DNA of 64,000 bases from Microcoleus sp. bin38.metabat.b11b12b14.051. GTDB taxonomy: Bacteria > Cyanobacteriota > Cyanobacteriia > Cyanobacteriales > Microcoleaceae. The DNA lies in NCBI RefSeq assembly GCF_013299165.1, contig NZ_JAAFKD010000002.1:186001-250000 (forward strand). The letters run 5' to 3'. Below are positions 9,204-17,661 of this stretch, piece after piece; within the stretch, counting starts at the first letter, position 1; each line of letters begins with the position of its first letter. Both the position numbers and the translations under genes were made by a program. A model generated the notes under the pieces. That model made no database searches and was not told the DNA's origin. It saw nothing but the letters and a program-made list of their open reading frames with translations.

Positions 9204-9893
9204 TTACATTTTTCCCCTAACTCGCAACATCTTATTTCCACCTTTCTGAAACTCATAAGGAGCCTCTTGAACTTCTACACGAAAACTTCTATTTTTCAAT
9301 TCAGCAATCACCGGATTTAAATGCTCGGATTCCTCCCCGCTAAAACTCTGCAACAGCGGAAACACCCGCACTTCCTTCGCCACCCGACACATTTCTGTAA
9401 TTGCTTGTAGGTGAAATTCTTCCGAAAGCAAATGAGAATAAGCAAATAAGAAATGGCTGCACAAAGCTAAATCAAATTTACCCTCCTCAAAGGGCAAAAC
9501 TGGCAACTCAGCAGTCATGTAGCGGCCTTCTTCCAAACCAGAGGGAAAATCTGCTAAAAATTCCTGCATCGCCTTCATCCGCACTTCGCCTAGCTGGTAC
9601 GGCGACTCAAAATTGTTCCACAGGTAGCCGTCTACATTGGCTTTAACAGCGTCAATTACAGTTTGATATGTTTCTTGGATGCGATCGCCAATTTCCACCG
9701 CCGTAAACTGATACACTGGATCGCAAGAAATCACCTTGTTACCTTGGCGAGTCATTTCGGCATTGAAACTCGCCGGCCCGCCGGCACAATCTAGAATTGG
9801 TCGCTTGAGGTCACTTGATGTCAAGCTAAACATTCCTATGTATTCATCCAAGCAGCGCCCCCAGGGAATTACTTTATCTAATTTTAGTGACAC
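9204..9893 (-). CDS. SAM-dependent methyltransferase-like protein
   Basis: 229 residues. A Rossmann-type SAM-binding motif is present near residues 32-42 (ILDCAGGPASF), with an acidic end to strand 2 (VISCDPVYQF) and a later FDLALCSHFLFAYS block corresponding to motif post-II/IV of class I methyltransferases. No DNA-methyltransferase (N/D)PP(Y/F) motif is seen, so a small-molecule or uncertain substrate is more likely. It lies directly upstream of the NucS-like nuclease gene on the same strand, separated by a repeat. Co-transcription is possible but not shown. Confidence 0.82.
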   Translation of the reverse strand: MSLKLDKVIPWGRCLDEYIGMFSLTSSDLKRPILDCAGGPASFNAEMTRQGNKVISCDPVYQFTAVEIGDRIQETYQTVIDAVKANVDGYLWNNFESPYQLGEVRMKAMQEFLADFPSGLEEGRYMTAELPVLPFEEGKFDLALCSHFLFAYSHLLSEEFHLQAITEMCRVAKEVRVFPLLQSFSGEESEHLNPVIAELKNRSFRVEVQEAPYEFQKGGNKMLRVRGKM

Positions 9894-10374
9894 TTGTCTT
9901 TGTCCTGCTGATATAATTATTTAATATAATACCTCAAATAGAGCAGTTCTAAAAAATATCTGGTATTGACCGGCTCGATCTATCAATCGCCCAATTCTTC
10001 AATCCCCCAATTCTTCAATCCCCCAATTCTTCAAATCTCAAATCTCAAATCTCAAATCTCAAATCTCAACCTTTACCTGACATTTTTGAGAAAGCTATAA
10101 GGCTCATTTTTTGTATCCCATTTCTTTTGCAGGTTGATTTGTATGCCGAGTTGTGTATAAAAAACAATGGTCAAACGAAATCATCATCCAGAGCACCGCG
10201 AGCAAGGTTTACAGTTTCTTTACAAACAAGGTGCAAAATTGCCACACAATTTTTATCGTTCCACCTGTGGATTTTGCAGCACAGCGAGGCTACACTGGAC
10301 AGAACGGAAAATAAACTAAAATCAATTAGCTAAATTGGTCTCGTTCATTGGCAGGCTGCAACCAGGAAAGAAAG
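9894..10374. other. Intergenic region with tandem repeats upstream of the export gene
   Basis: About 480 bp between divergent genes. At about 9988-10035 a 16-bp unit CCCAATTCTTCAATCC is repeated three times, then the heptamer AAATCTC is repeated about six times up to 10070. The remaining 300 bp up to the export gene holds no recognisable gene and should carry the promoters. Confidence 0.7.
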
Positions 10375-12321
10375 ATGAAATATACCGTTAAAACCGCTAC
10401 AAGTCTCAGTTTGTCAGCACTCCTGGTGCTCGGCAGTTCGCTGCCCGGTACAGCTCAGTTGCCGGCCGTCAGAACTCCTGCACGCGCTCCGAATCCAACC
10501 CCAAACAGGCCCAGAGTACCGCCACCGCCTCCTGCGGGTTCGAGTTTGCCGATCGGCAATTCTGGTTCGCTGGTACAAGAAGCGGCTTATACTATAGGCC
10601 CGGGCGATCGCATTGCTTTAGATATCTTCGGCGTCCCGGAATTCAGCAAAGAATATCAAGTCTTAGTTGACGGAACGCTCAATTTGCCCATTATTCGCAG
10701 CGTCTCAATTCAAGGATTGACACTACAACAAGCCGCTAATATAATTACCAAACGATACGAACCCTTCATCAATGTTCCCGTTGTTACCGTGACTTTGGTC
10801 GTCGCTCGCCCCCTAAATATAGGTATTGCCGGTGAAGTTACTCGCCCTGGTTCCTACAAAATTAATCCTGTCAGAGAAGGCACCGGAGGAGGTGTAAAAT
10901 TCCCAACTTTGATGGAAATGTTGCAACTAGCAAAAGGGGTGACATCCGCCGGAGATATGCGAAACGTTCAAATTCGCCGTCCCCGCCGAGGCGGCCCAGA
11001 GCAAGTTACTACTGTTAATTTGCAGGACTTTTTAGACACGGGAAATTTGCGTCAAGATGTGACGATTAGAGATGGAGATACCATTTTTGTACCCACAGCC
11101 AGCGCTCTCAATACTCAAGAAGTCCGTCAAAGAGCCAGTGCTAGTTTTTCCGCTGATATTACTAAACCAATTGGGGTGGTAATTGTTGGGGAAGTGAACC
11201 GCCCCGGGCCTTATACTGTATTTGCTTCGGATGTGCGATCGACCAACCAACAAACAGAATTGAGTTTTGTCTCAATTGACCAACAGCAAGGAGCCGTTGT
11301 CGGGCTACCAACGATCACTAGAGCACTCAAAATTGCGGGCGGTATCACTACAGAAGCTGATATTCGTCGCGTGCAAATCCGCCGCCGAGTTAAAGGCGGG
11401 AACGAACAAACTATCTTCGTAAATCTTTGGGATTTGCTGCAAAAAGGCGACTCTACTCAAGATATTTTGCTGCAAGAAGGAGATAGCGTGGTTATCCCGA
11501 CAGCATCTAATGTAGACTTAGCTGAAGTTTCCCAACTCGGAAGTACGAGTTTCTCTCCAAATGCGATTAGCATCAATATTGTGGGGGAAGTGGTCAGACC
11601 CGGAGCTCTGGTAGTTAAACCGAGTACATCCCTGCACCAAGCTTTGCTGACTGCGGGCAGTTTCAATCAATTGCGGGCTAAAAAAGACAAGGTAGAACTG
11701 CTGCGTTTGAACCCCAACGGTACTGTTACCCGCCGCACTATCGATGTGGATTTTGCTCAAGGGTTGAATCCTGACAATAACCCAACTCTCCGCAACAACG
11801 ATGTGATTCTTGTGGCGCGATCGGGCTACACTAGGGTCGCAGACAATATCAGCACTTTCTTGCAGCCGATAACCGGAGTTACGAATGTGGTTACTGCTAT
11901 TACCGGAACTTTTAGTGGGTTTCAAACAACTATAAACACTTTTCAGAACTTATTTTTAGGAGGAGATTTCGAGCGCCGCAATCAAATCCGACAAATTAAA
12001 TTGCAAGCCGAACAAAGACAGATACAACGTGATGAAAGACAGCGGCAGATTGATCTTCAAAATCAGCAAAATAGAATTCAACAGCAACAACTCGAACTCC
12101 AAAGACAGCAGCAAATTCAGCAGTATCAAATTCAGCTCCAGCAACTTGAACTCCAAAGGAAGCAGCAAGAAGATCAGCTTCAACTTCAGCGCCAGCAACT
12201 CCAGCAGCAACAGCAGCAACAGCAGGAGCAATTGCAACTCCAGCAGCAGCAATTGCAGCAACAACAGCAGCAGCAGCAATTGCAGCCACAGCAAATTCAG
12301 CCGCAAACTACAACTCCTTGA
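10375..12321 (+). CDS. Polysaccharide export (Wza-like) SLBB protein with Gln-rich tail
   Basis: I start it at ATG 10375, which is preceded by AGGAAAGAAAG and begins the signal peptide MKYTVKTATSLSLSALLVLG; a TTG at 10348 would add nine residues. The mature protein has a Poly_export domain (YTIGPGDRIALDIFGVPEFS) and three SLBB-type modules, marked by GEVTRPGSYKI, GEVNRPGPYTV and GEVVRPGALVV. Wza-type proteins form the outer-membrane channel for capsule or sheath polysaccharide. The last hundred residues are a Gln/Leu coiled-coil stretch ending in runs of Gln, unusual for the family. No glycosyltransferase or Wzc gene is adjacent, so the pathway partners are elsewhere. Confidence 0.92.
   Translation: MKYTVKTATSLSLSALLVLGSSLPGTAQLPAVRTPARAPNPTPNRPRVPPPPPAGSSLPIGNSGSLVQEAAYTIGPGDRIALDIFGVPEFSKEYQVLVDGTLNLPIIRSVSIQGLTLQQAANIITKRYEPFINVPVVTVTLVVARPLNIGIAGEVTRPGSYKINPVREGTGGGVKFPTLMEMLQLAKGVTSAGDMRNVQIRRPRRGGPEQVTTVNLQDFLDTGNLRQDVTIRDGDTIFVPTASALNTQEVRQRASASFSADITKPIGVVIVGEVNRPGPYTVFASDVRSTNQQTELSFVSIDQQQGAVVGLPTITRALKIAGGITTEADIRRVQIRRRVKGGNEQTIFVNLWDLLQKGDSTQDILLQEGDSVVIPTASNVDLAEVSQLGSTSFSPNAISINIVGEVVRPGALVVKPSTSLHQALLTAGSFNQLRAKKDKVELLRLNPNGTVTRRTIDVDFAQGLNPDNNPTLRNNDVILVARSGYTRVADNISTFLQPITGVTNVVTAITGTFSGFQTTINTFQNLFLGGDFERRNQIRQIKLQAEQRQIQRDERQRQIDLQNQQNRIQQQQLELQRQQQIQQYQIQLQQLELQRKQQEDQLQLQRQQLQQQQQQQQEQLQLQQQQLQQQQQQQQLQPQQIQPQTTTP
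12030..12310. repeat. CAG/CAA-rich low-complexity coding stretch
   Basis: Runs of CAG and CAA with CTC/CTT codons encode the Gln/Leu tail of the export protein. The trinucleotide character makes this stretch prone to length changes by slippage. Confidence 0.85.
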
Positions 12322-12758
12322 TTTGATATGGGGTACAATAACCGCGCTCGGTTTGTAAGCTGTTGAGTATTTTTAAGCTCCGTCAGGGTGGGAGATTCTC
12401 GATCGCCACCTCCACACCTCAAAACTGAGGTACCATTAATTTCGCCGTGCTTCTGTCTGTAGAACCAGTTGGATTGCGGTGGGAAATCTCAAATTCCGCA
12501 CCGGGAATTTGCAGTATCTGTAGGGTGTGGATTCACAGACAATCTCTAAAGAAAAGCGAAAATCTAATAGATCCGCACCTTATACCATTTTTCTAAAGTA
12601 GTGTTATACAATCACCCCCCCAACCCCCCCGATGCTTTGGGGGGGCTAAGAGTTCATCTCTAGCAAATCTTTATAAAATTGGTATTACACATTGAAGGAA
12701 CGAAACAGACCCAACAATTGAAAGCTCAAATTCCCCGCCGGGACTTTTCAGCCGTAAT
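12322..12758. other. Intergenic region with no gene recognised
   Basis: 437 bp between convergent genes. It includes a short C/G palindrome near 12617-12645 (AACCCCCCCG ... GGGGGGGCT) of a type common in this window. No coding or RNA gene was seen. Confidence 0.6.
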
Positions 12759-13493
12759 TTAAGCAGATTTGCGATCGAAAAATTTGCGCGTCGTTAACGG
12801 AGGATTCAGGATATTTAATAAAACTTTTCTGTATATATCTAAACCTTTGGCATTCAAATGAACGCCATCTATTGTTAAAGCTCCATTCAGTGCTTTTTCC
12901 TGATACAATGCTTGTATGCCGCGAGCTTCCACAGGAATATTTTCTTCGGCGGCTACTCGATTGATGAGAACATTAATTTCGTCAACTCGGGCAATTGTTC
13001 CTGCAAATTTAGGATTGTAGCTGGCGGCAAGAGTTGAGTAAAAAGCAGGAATCAGAATAATCTGTTTGGTGTCGATCGATCGCATCACGGCGATCGCCTG
13101 TTTCAAATTGCTGACAAACGCCTCGTCGCCGATCCCGTACATAGCATCATTGGTGCCGATCGCCACAATCGATTTGTCGCAGCTAAACCCCTGCGGAACT
13201 ACCTGTTTAAGCTGTTCTAGCAGCGAAACAGAACTCATCCCGCCGATCGCAAAATTAAAGTTTTTTTCTCCCAAAGAATCACCCAAAGCCGAAGAAATAG
13301 AATCGCCCCAGACGCAACCTTCATATTGCCGATCTTTAATTTGCTGCACCTGATTGTACACAGAAACTTGCCACCACAGGGCGGAACTCACAGTATCCCC
13401 CGCAGGTGGCCCGCTAGCTAACACCCGAAACGGGATGTAAGCGGCAAACAACAAAGCCAAGACTGCCGATATCAATCTAAATTTAACTTTCAT
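12759..13493 (-). CDS. Secreted SGNH/GDSL hydrolase
   Basis: 244 residues with an N-terminal signal or anchor segment (about residues 5-26). The SGNH catalytic blocks are clear: block I VWGDSISS with Ser65, block II AIGG near residue 83, block III GTNDAMYG with Asn115, and block V DGVHLN with Asp209 and His212. Members are esterases, lipases or carbohydrate deacetylases. With a signal peptide it should act in the periplasm or outside the cell, for example on acylated polysaccharide, although the substrate is not determined. The gene runs towards the export gene. The start overlaps a doubtful small frame on the other strand. Confidence 0.9.
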   Translation of the reverse strand: MKVKFRLISAVLALLFAAYIPFRVLASGPPAGDTVSSALWWQVSVYNQVQQIKDRQYEGCVWGDSISSALGDSLGEKNFNFAIGGMSSVSLLEQLKQVVPQGFSCDKSIVAIGTNDAMYGIGDEAFVSNLKQAIAVMRSIDTKQIILIPAFYSTLAASYNPKFAGTIARVDEINVLINRVAAEENIPVEARGIQALYQEKALNGALTIDGVHLNAKGLDIYRKVLLNILNPPLTTRKFFDRKSA

Positions 13494-13862
13494 GAAACTT
13501 GCTGCTACTCTTGCTGCTACTTTAGTTTATGCTATTGCTTTAACCAGCAGTCAGGATTTAGGCAAATTGATCGAAATTGCGATCGCCACAATTCCAGTAT
13601 TCGATCCGGGCGATTGCAGTCGCGACGATACAAACAAGATAGGGGCGAGTTTGGCCAAAAATCATCAACCCGGTTTCTGCGATAAATCTTGGTTTGGTAG
13701 CGAAGTATCTAGTCAGAAACCGGGTTGAGCACCCGCGTGCAGATTATGTAGGTGCGCCATCAGCACCTTACAGTTATCATTGACAAGTCCCCAGCCCTTT
13801 CATAGACGGGGATTCATGTATACCACAATTTAAGTCTTACAGGTGCTGACAAATCACCCCTA
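13494..13862. other. Region downstream of tnpB, possible right end and guide-RNA scaffold
   Basis: About 370 bp lie between the SGNH gene start and the TnpB stop. On the minus strand the part next to tnpB (about 13780-13862) contains a stem CCCCGTC ... GGCTGGGG followed by ACTTGTCAATG. This resembles the 3' end of IS200/IS605 elements, where the TnpB guide (omega) RNA is made. The part near 13660-13730 carries the AAACCGGGTT repeat. Confidence 0.45.
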
Positions 13863-15068
13863 CTAACTCCACGCTTGATCGAGTCCAAGTATTGTTGCTA
13901 CTTTACGGCCAATATTTGCACACGCATTGCAGTCTGCATTAATTAGCCACCCATTCGCTGTCCGATATAATCCACGTTTAATTCTTGTTCCATTCGCTTT
14001 CCACCCTTCGGGTTTCGCACCGAATTTAGGCAGTTCATCGCCATCTATAAAAGAAGTTTTTGATCTGTAGGATTCTTCGGTTTCGACGAATTTTATTCCG
14101 TACTATTTGCACAGTTGAGCAATTCTCTCTTTTAACCTACCCGTGGGAATCTGGACAAATTTTTGATTAGTCTTTGTACCCAGATTTATCGAGTCTTTCT
14201 GATTTTTGTTCCAGCCAAAAACAACTGTGCCAATTTTGTTGGTTAGACAGTGGTTAACAACTTTACGAGCAGCTTTATTAACTGCATCCCGCATTGTTCT
14301 ATTTCTGCTTTCCGTCAGCCGTTCCAGTCTTTTTGACCAGAATCCGTTGTCTTTTTCAGACATCAAGGTTGCAACTCGTTTGTTATAGCCTTGATTGATA
14401 GACTTTAGATGCCTTCCGTCTACGATGAATGAAGTTCCAATATTGCTGACACAAGTTATCCAGTTGTCCATCCCATGATCAATCATCAACACAGAATCAG
14501 CGTTCACATCGGATTGGACAGCTTCTTTTTGGTAAACCAATTCCAGATAGAAACATCCGTTTCTGGGTAAAATTCTGTATTCTCGAATACAAGAATGTTC
14601 TAAATTAGATGGCATGGGCAGATAGAACGCATCTATGCCAAACCAAGCTTTAACTTGCTTCCCTAAAGGAAATCGCAACATTCCATCTTTTAATTTGACC
14701 GATCTACCTGTAAATGTAACCAGTGCTAATCCGCCTTGCCTGTATCCAGGAAGTCTTGGGTGTTGAGTTACCGTCCCTTCTTTGATTCCTGTTAGCAAGC
14801 CTAAATAGGATTTGAAAGATTCAGCAACGCTGGTCAATATTTGCTGTGCCGTATCTGAATAGAAAGCTTTGTAATGAATATTCTGATTGTCCGTTCCTAG
14901 AACTTTATGCAGCTTGGCTTTACTCGGTATCGTTCCTGTTTTGAAGAATAGTTGTCGGGCATAGTAAATCCCACAATTCATTAACTTTGAGGCTTCGCTA
15001 GATAATAATTCTAGGACTGATTTCAATTCTTTGTCGGGACTAATTACATTTTGCTGGCATCCATACAT
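13863..15068 (-). pseudogene. IS200/IS605-type TnpB (OrfB) with internal amber codon
   Basis: The reading frame gives 321 residues and then a TAG at 14103-14105. It continues in the same frame for 79 codons to a natural stop at 13863. The continuation, starting YGIKFVETEESY and ending with INADCN and a hydrophobic helix, is the conserved C-terminal end of this TnpB subfamily, including the RuvC-III Asp. Upstream, LMIDHGMDNW holds the RuvC-I Asp. The expected codon at the stop is CAG (Gln), so one C-to-T change explains it. No canonical zinc-ribbon Cys pairs are seen. No tnpA lies nearby. TnpB proteins are RNA-guided nucleases linked to transposons; without the last 79 residues this copy should be inactive. 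Confidence 0.85.
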
Positions 15069-15234
15069 TTTGTTTTCCTCCTTGGTTTATGGTAGCATAT
15101 TCTGCTTGATTTAAGATTAAAATATGCTGACCCAAAACCAATCCAAGAAATATTGAAGGCGGTTGAAACCGCAGCCGCGTTCCTCCCCATGTCGTTAGCC
15201 CGGGGCTTCCCGCTCGTTTTTCAGTGAGGATTAA
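15069..15234. mobile_element. Possible left end of the TnpB element
   Basis: Upstream of the TnpB start, the sequence around 15160-15225 contains a GGCGGTTGAAACCGC palindrome and an imperfect stem with GTTAGCCCGGGGCTTCCCGC. It may be the subterminal hairpin of an IS200/IS605-type element. The exact end and target were not determined. Confidence 0.35.
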
Positions 15235-16062
15235 TTAACCTTTCGCCCCCAACAATTCAGGTTGCAAAACCTGATTTAATTTGCCGCTGCGAAACCCCTC
15301 CAAATCCAAAGTCGCGTACACAAAACCAAACTGCTGAAATACCGCCACCAATGCAGGCAAATCCGCAGTTAATACAAAGTCTTGAATCTCCTGGGCCGGC
15401 AATTCAATTCGCGCCGTATCTCCATCCGATCGCACGCGCAGATTTTTCAGTCCCAACTCTCGCAAATAGCGTTCAGCGCGCCCCACTCTTTGCAACTTAG
15501 CAACGGTGATTTCTTCGCCGTAGGGAAAGCGCGAGCTCAAACAAGGTTGAGCTGGTTTATCCCACCAAGGCAAACCCAATTCTCTTGCTAACTGCCGCAC
15601 TTCAAATTTAGTCAGCCCGACTTCTGCTAAAGGCGATCGCGCGCCCCGTTCCTTCGCCGCCTGAATCCCCGGGCGGTAATCCTTTAAATCATCAGCATTC
15701 ACCCCATCCACCACATAAGGATAGCCCTTGGCGAGCGCTAGCGGTTTCAAAGTATCGTGCAGTTCGCTTTTGCAGAAATAGCAGCGATTAACCGGGTTAG
15801 AAGTGTAATTAGGATTTGCCATTTCCTGAGTTTGTACTTCCTCATGGGCGATACCAATTTCTGCTGCTTGAATCCGCGCATCTTCTAAATCTTCTGGCAG
15901 TAGAGACGGGGAAACAGCAGTCACAGCCAAAGCGCGATCGCCCAACACGTCAAAAGCAATTTTTGCCACCAAAGTGCTGTCAATTCCGCCAGAGTACGCA
16001 ATCAGCGCCCGTTCCATCTGTGCGAAAATACCTTTTAATTGTTCGAGTTTTTCCATTAACAT
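15235..16062 (-). CDS. larE: ATP-dependent sacrificial sulfur transferase LarE
   Basis: 275 residues from the ATG ending at 16062; a TTG at 16083 would extend it by seven. The PP-loop SGGIDS (residues 24-29) binds ATP and adenylylates the cofactor precursor. The NRCYFCKSEL motif and the PCLSSRFPYG motif with Cys174 are both present; the latter corresponds to the cysteine that gives up its sulfur in characterised LarE. LarE adds sulfur to pyridinium biscarboxylic acid mononucleotide to build the nickel-pincer nucleotide cofactor of lactate racemase-type enzymes. larB, larC and larA are not in the window. A truncated Uma2 gene lies immediately upstream and overlaps by a few bases. Confidence 0.9.
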   Translation of the reverse strand: MLMEKLEQLKGIFAQMERALIAYSGGIDSTLVAKIAFDVLGDRALAVTAVSPSLLPEDLEDARIQAAEIGIAHEEVQTQEMANPNYTSNPVNRCYFCKSELHDTLKPLALAKGYPYVVDGVNADDLKDYRPGIQAAKERGARSPLAEVGLTKFEVRQLARELGLPWWDKPAQPCLSSRFPYGEEITVAKLQRVGRAERYLRELGLKNLRVRSDGDTARIELPAQEIQDFVLTADLPALVAVFQQFGFVYATLDLEGFRSGKLNQVLQPELLGAKG

Positions 16063-16400
16063 AATTTCAAGTTTTTGTGACAAACAGATGATCGAGAAAG
16101 AAGACTAAAGAAAAAAGACGCAATAAACCATATCTCTATCTCGTTCCATTCTTCCCTCTTCCTACAGTCTGGGGCCTTGCAAATAGTGCGATCGTCAATG
16201 GCAGCGCACAAAGCAAGATTAGTAACTGCGAGTGCATCCTGCATTAGTTCTGAATCAGCAGGTACAGACTGGCGCAAAGCACTAGCAATTAAAGGATGTT
16301 CTATATTATCCACGGGGTCATCTGGTAGAATAAAATCATCTGGAAGTAGGGGCCAGGTAATTTTTAGTTGCGATATCGGTTTGTGAATTACAGCAGTCAT
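16056..16400 (-). pseudogene. Truncated Uma2-like gene fragment
   Basis: The first 75 or so residues (MTAVIHKPISQLKITWPLLP, then DFILPDDPVDNIEHPLIA) match the N-terminal pattern I know from one cyanobacterial Uma2 subfamily (ITWxxLPxDFxLPDDPVxN ... KAPD). After KAPD the similarity stops and the frame runs through a GGAAGAGGGAAG-type repeat sequence. The catalytic half of the protein is gone. It probably arose by deletion or repeat insertion, and may be transcribed with larE because the frame overlaps the larE start. The family identity rests on memory of the N-terminal motif, so confidence is moderate. Confidence 0.5.
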
Positions 16401-16497
16401 AAGGCACCTCATTTTACAATAAAATTTTGAGTTTTAGTCGAGCTTGCCGATCGATAACCTTGTCTCTATTTTAGCGCGCTAATTCGATAATAAAATT

Positions 16498-16558
16498 GGT
16501 TTGTAGTGAGGACTTTAGTCCTATTCATGGATGCGGACTAAAGTCCTCACTACGAACC
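16498..16558. repeat. Palindromic dispersed repeat, family B
   Basis: Arms TTGTAGTGAGGACTTTAGTC and the complementary GACTAAAGTCCTCACTAC flank a short loop. The hairpin stands just beyond the fraE stop and could also act as a transcription barrier. Confidence 0.85.
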
Positions 16559-16560
16559 AT

Positions 16561-17334
16561 TTAAAATTCTCGCCGCGAAAATATGGCGATCGCCATTGAT
16601 AGCAGCAGCACCACATACAACAAACCGTAGGCCGCATCTGTAATCAAACCCGCCAAGTAAGGAACTTGCCCGTAAACAGCATCGTTTCTCAAATTAAACC
16701 TGGCTAAATCCGGCAAAACCAGATAAAGTCCCATCATCAATTGTTCCATGCCAGGATTTTTAGCTAACTTACCCAACGCGACTAAATCCCGCGTCGAGTG
16801 TCCCACTAAATAAATACCAAATGTCAGTAAAGTTGCCAGCAGCGAACTGCTAAAAACTCCAAATAAAATGCCGACACCGGCCATCAGGCACAACTCAAAC
16901 CATAGAAAAAGCGACGCGACTAAAATGCTTGTCCAAGGGTAAGGAATGCGACTCAAGCTGAGAATAGCCAGATATATAACAGTCATTGCCGCTACCAGCA
17001 CCGCCAGCACTGCCGACAAGCCTAAATGCTTGCCCACAATTAACTCAGCCCTACTAATCGGTTTGGCAACTAACAGATATACAGTCCGCTTTTCAATTTC
17101 TTTGTTTACCAGTCCGGTAGCCACAAAGACTGTGGCAATTAGACCGAGCAAGCTCATAGACGCCAAACCGATATCTAAAATAATTTTATTTTCGGTTGTC
17201 GCCGCCAATTGCGGTATCAACCGCACCGAGGCTCCCATTAACAGAGCAAAAATAATAATTAAGTACAAAATGCGATCGCGAATTACTTCCCAAAATACAT
17301 TAGTCGCGACTGTCAAGATTCTTCGGAAATTCAT
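16561..17334 (-). CDS. fraE: FraE, ABC-2 type permease of the filament-integrity cluster
   Basis: 257 residues, close to known FraE proteins. The layout is that of an ABC-2 permease with six hydrophobic segments, starting with RDRILYLIIIFALLMG and ending in the helix just before SRREF, with the cytoplasmic NKEIEKRTVYLLVAKPISR motif after the second segment. In heterocyst-forming cyanobacteria FraE is needed, with FraC and FraD, for filament integrity and late differentiation. The identification rests on family appearance plus the conserved order fraC-fraD-fraE on one strand. An ATP-binding partner is not encoded here. A 300-bp gap containing an inverted-repeat element separates it from fraD. 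Confidence 0.82.
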   Translation of the reverse strand: MNFRRILTVATNVFWEVIRDRILYLIIIFALLMGASVRLIPQLAATTENKIILDIGLASMSLLGLIATVFVATGLVNKEIEKRTVYLLVAKPISRAELIVGKHLGLSAVLAVLVAAMTVIYLAILSLSRIPYPWTSILVASLFLWFELCLMAGVGILFGVFSSSLLATLLTFGIYLVGHSTRDLVALGKLAKNPGMEQLMMGLYLVLPDLARFNLRNDAVYGQVPYLAGLITDAAYGLLYVVLLLSMAIAIFSRREF

Positions 17335-17638
17335 CTAGTTATTAACCTGCTGGAAACTTTCGCAATACTAAGAGTCTAAGCAAGAAGCAAGTTCGGCCAA
17401 CGAACAATGTACGGCATTTAACCGAGGTAAGTTGAGGGTATAATTTCAGCGTCAAGATTTTTCTCGCTCTCCCTCACTCTCCCCATCTCCTAGCTGCGGG
17501 AGACAGGCTCAGGGAGCAGCTACCCCTTGGCAAAAAGCATTTTTGCCGAGAGTGTTAGCACTTCAAGAGCTCGCGAGTATATCGTAATCGCGAACTCTCG
17601 ACTGCACCACAACAGCAAAACTGAGATGCTCCCCAGGC
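17335..17638. other. fraD-fraE spacer containing most of a MITE
   Basis: The spacer holds no gene. From 17494 onward it is occupied by an element bounded by 13-bp inverted repeats (see the separate entry). The rest carries the putative fraE leader. Confidence 0.6.
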
Positions 17639-17661
17639 TCAGACTTGACTGTCTCCCGCAG
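17494..17661. mobile_element. MITE-like element with 13-bp perfect terminal inverted repeats
   Basis: The left arm CTGCGGGAGACAG (17494-17506) and the right arm CTGTCTCCCGCAG (17649-17661) are exact reverse complements, 168 bp apart end to end. Internal palindromes such as GAGAGTTCGCGA/TCGCGAGCTC are present. It has no coding capacity. Its right arm lies inside the 3' end of fraD and supplies that gene's last codons and stop. Confidence 0.75.

Noticed and set aside
7920-9893. Restriction-modification system
   Set aside because: The methyltransferase has no DNA-methyltransferase motif and the nuclease is NucS-like, so the name is not justified.
13492-13728. 78-codon plus-strand frame overlapping the SGNH gene start
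   Set aside because: No recognisable family, and it runs into the AAACCGGGTT repeat. It overlaps the opposite gene's start by two bases only, but there is no supporting signal.
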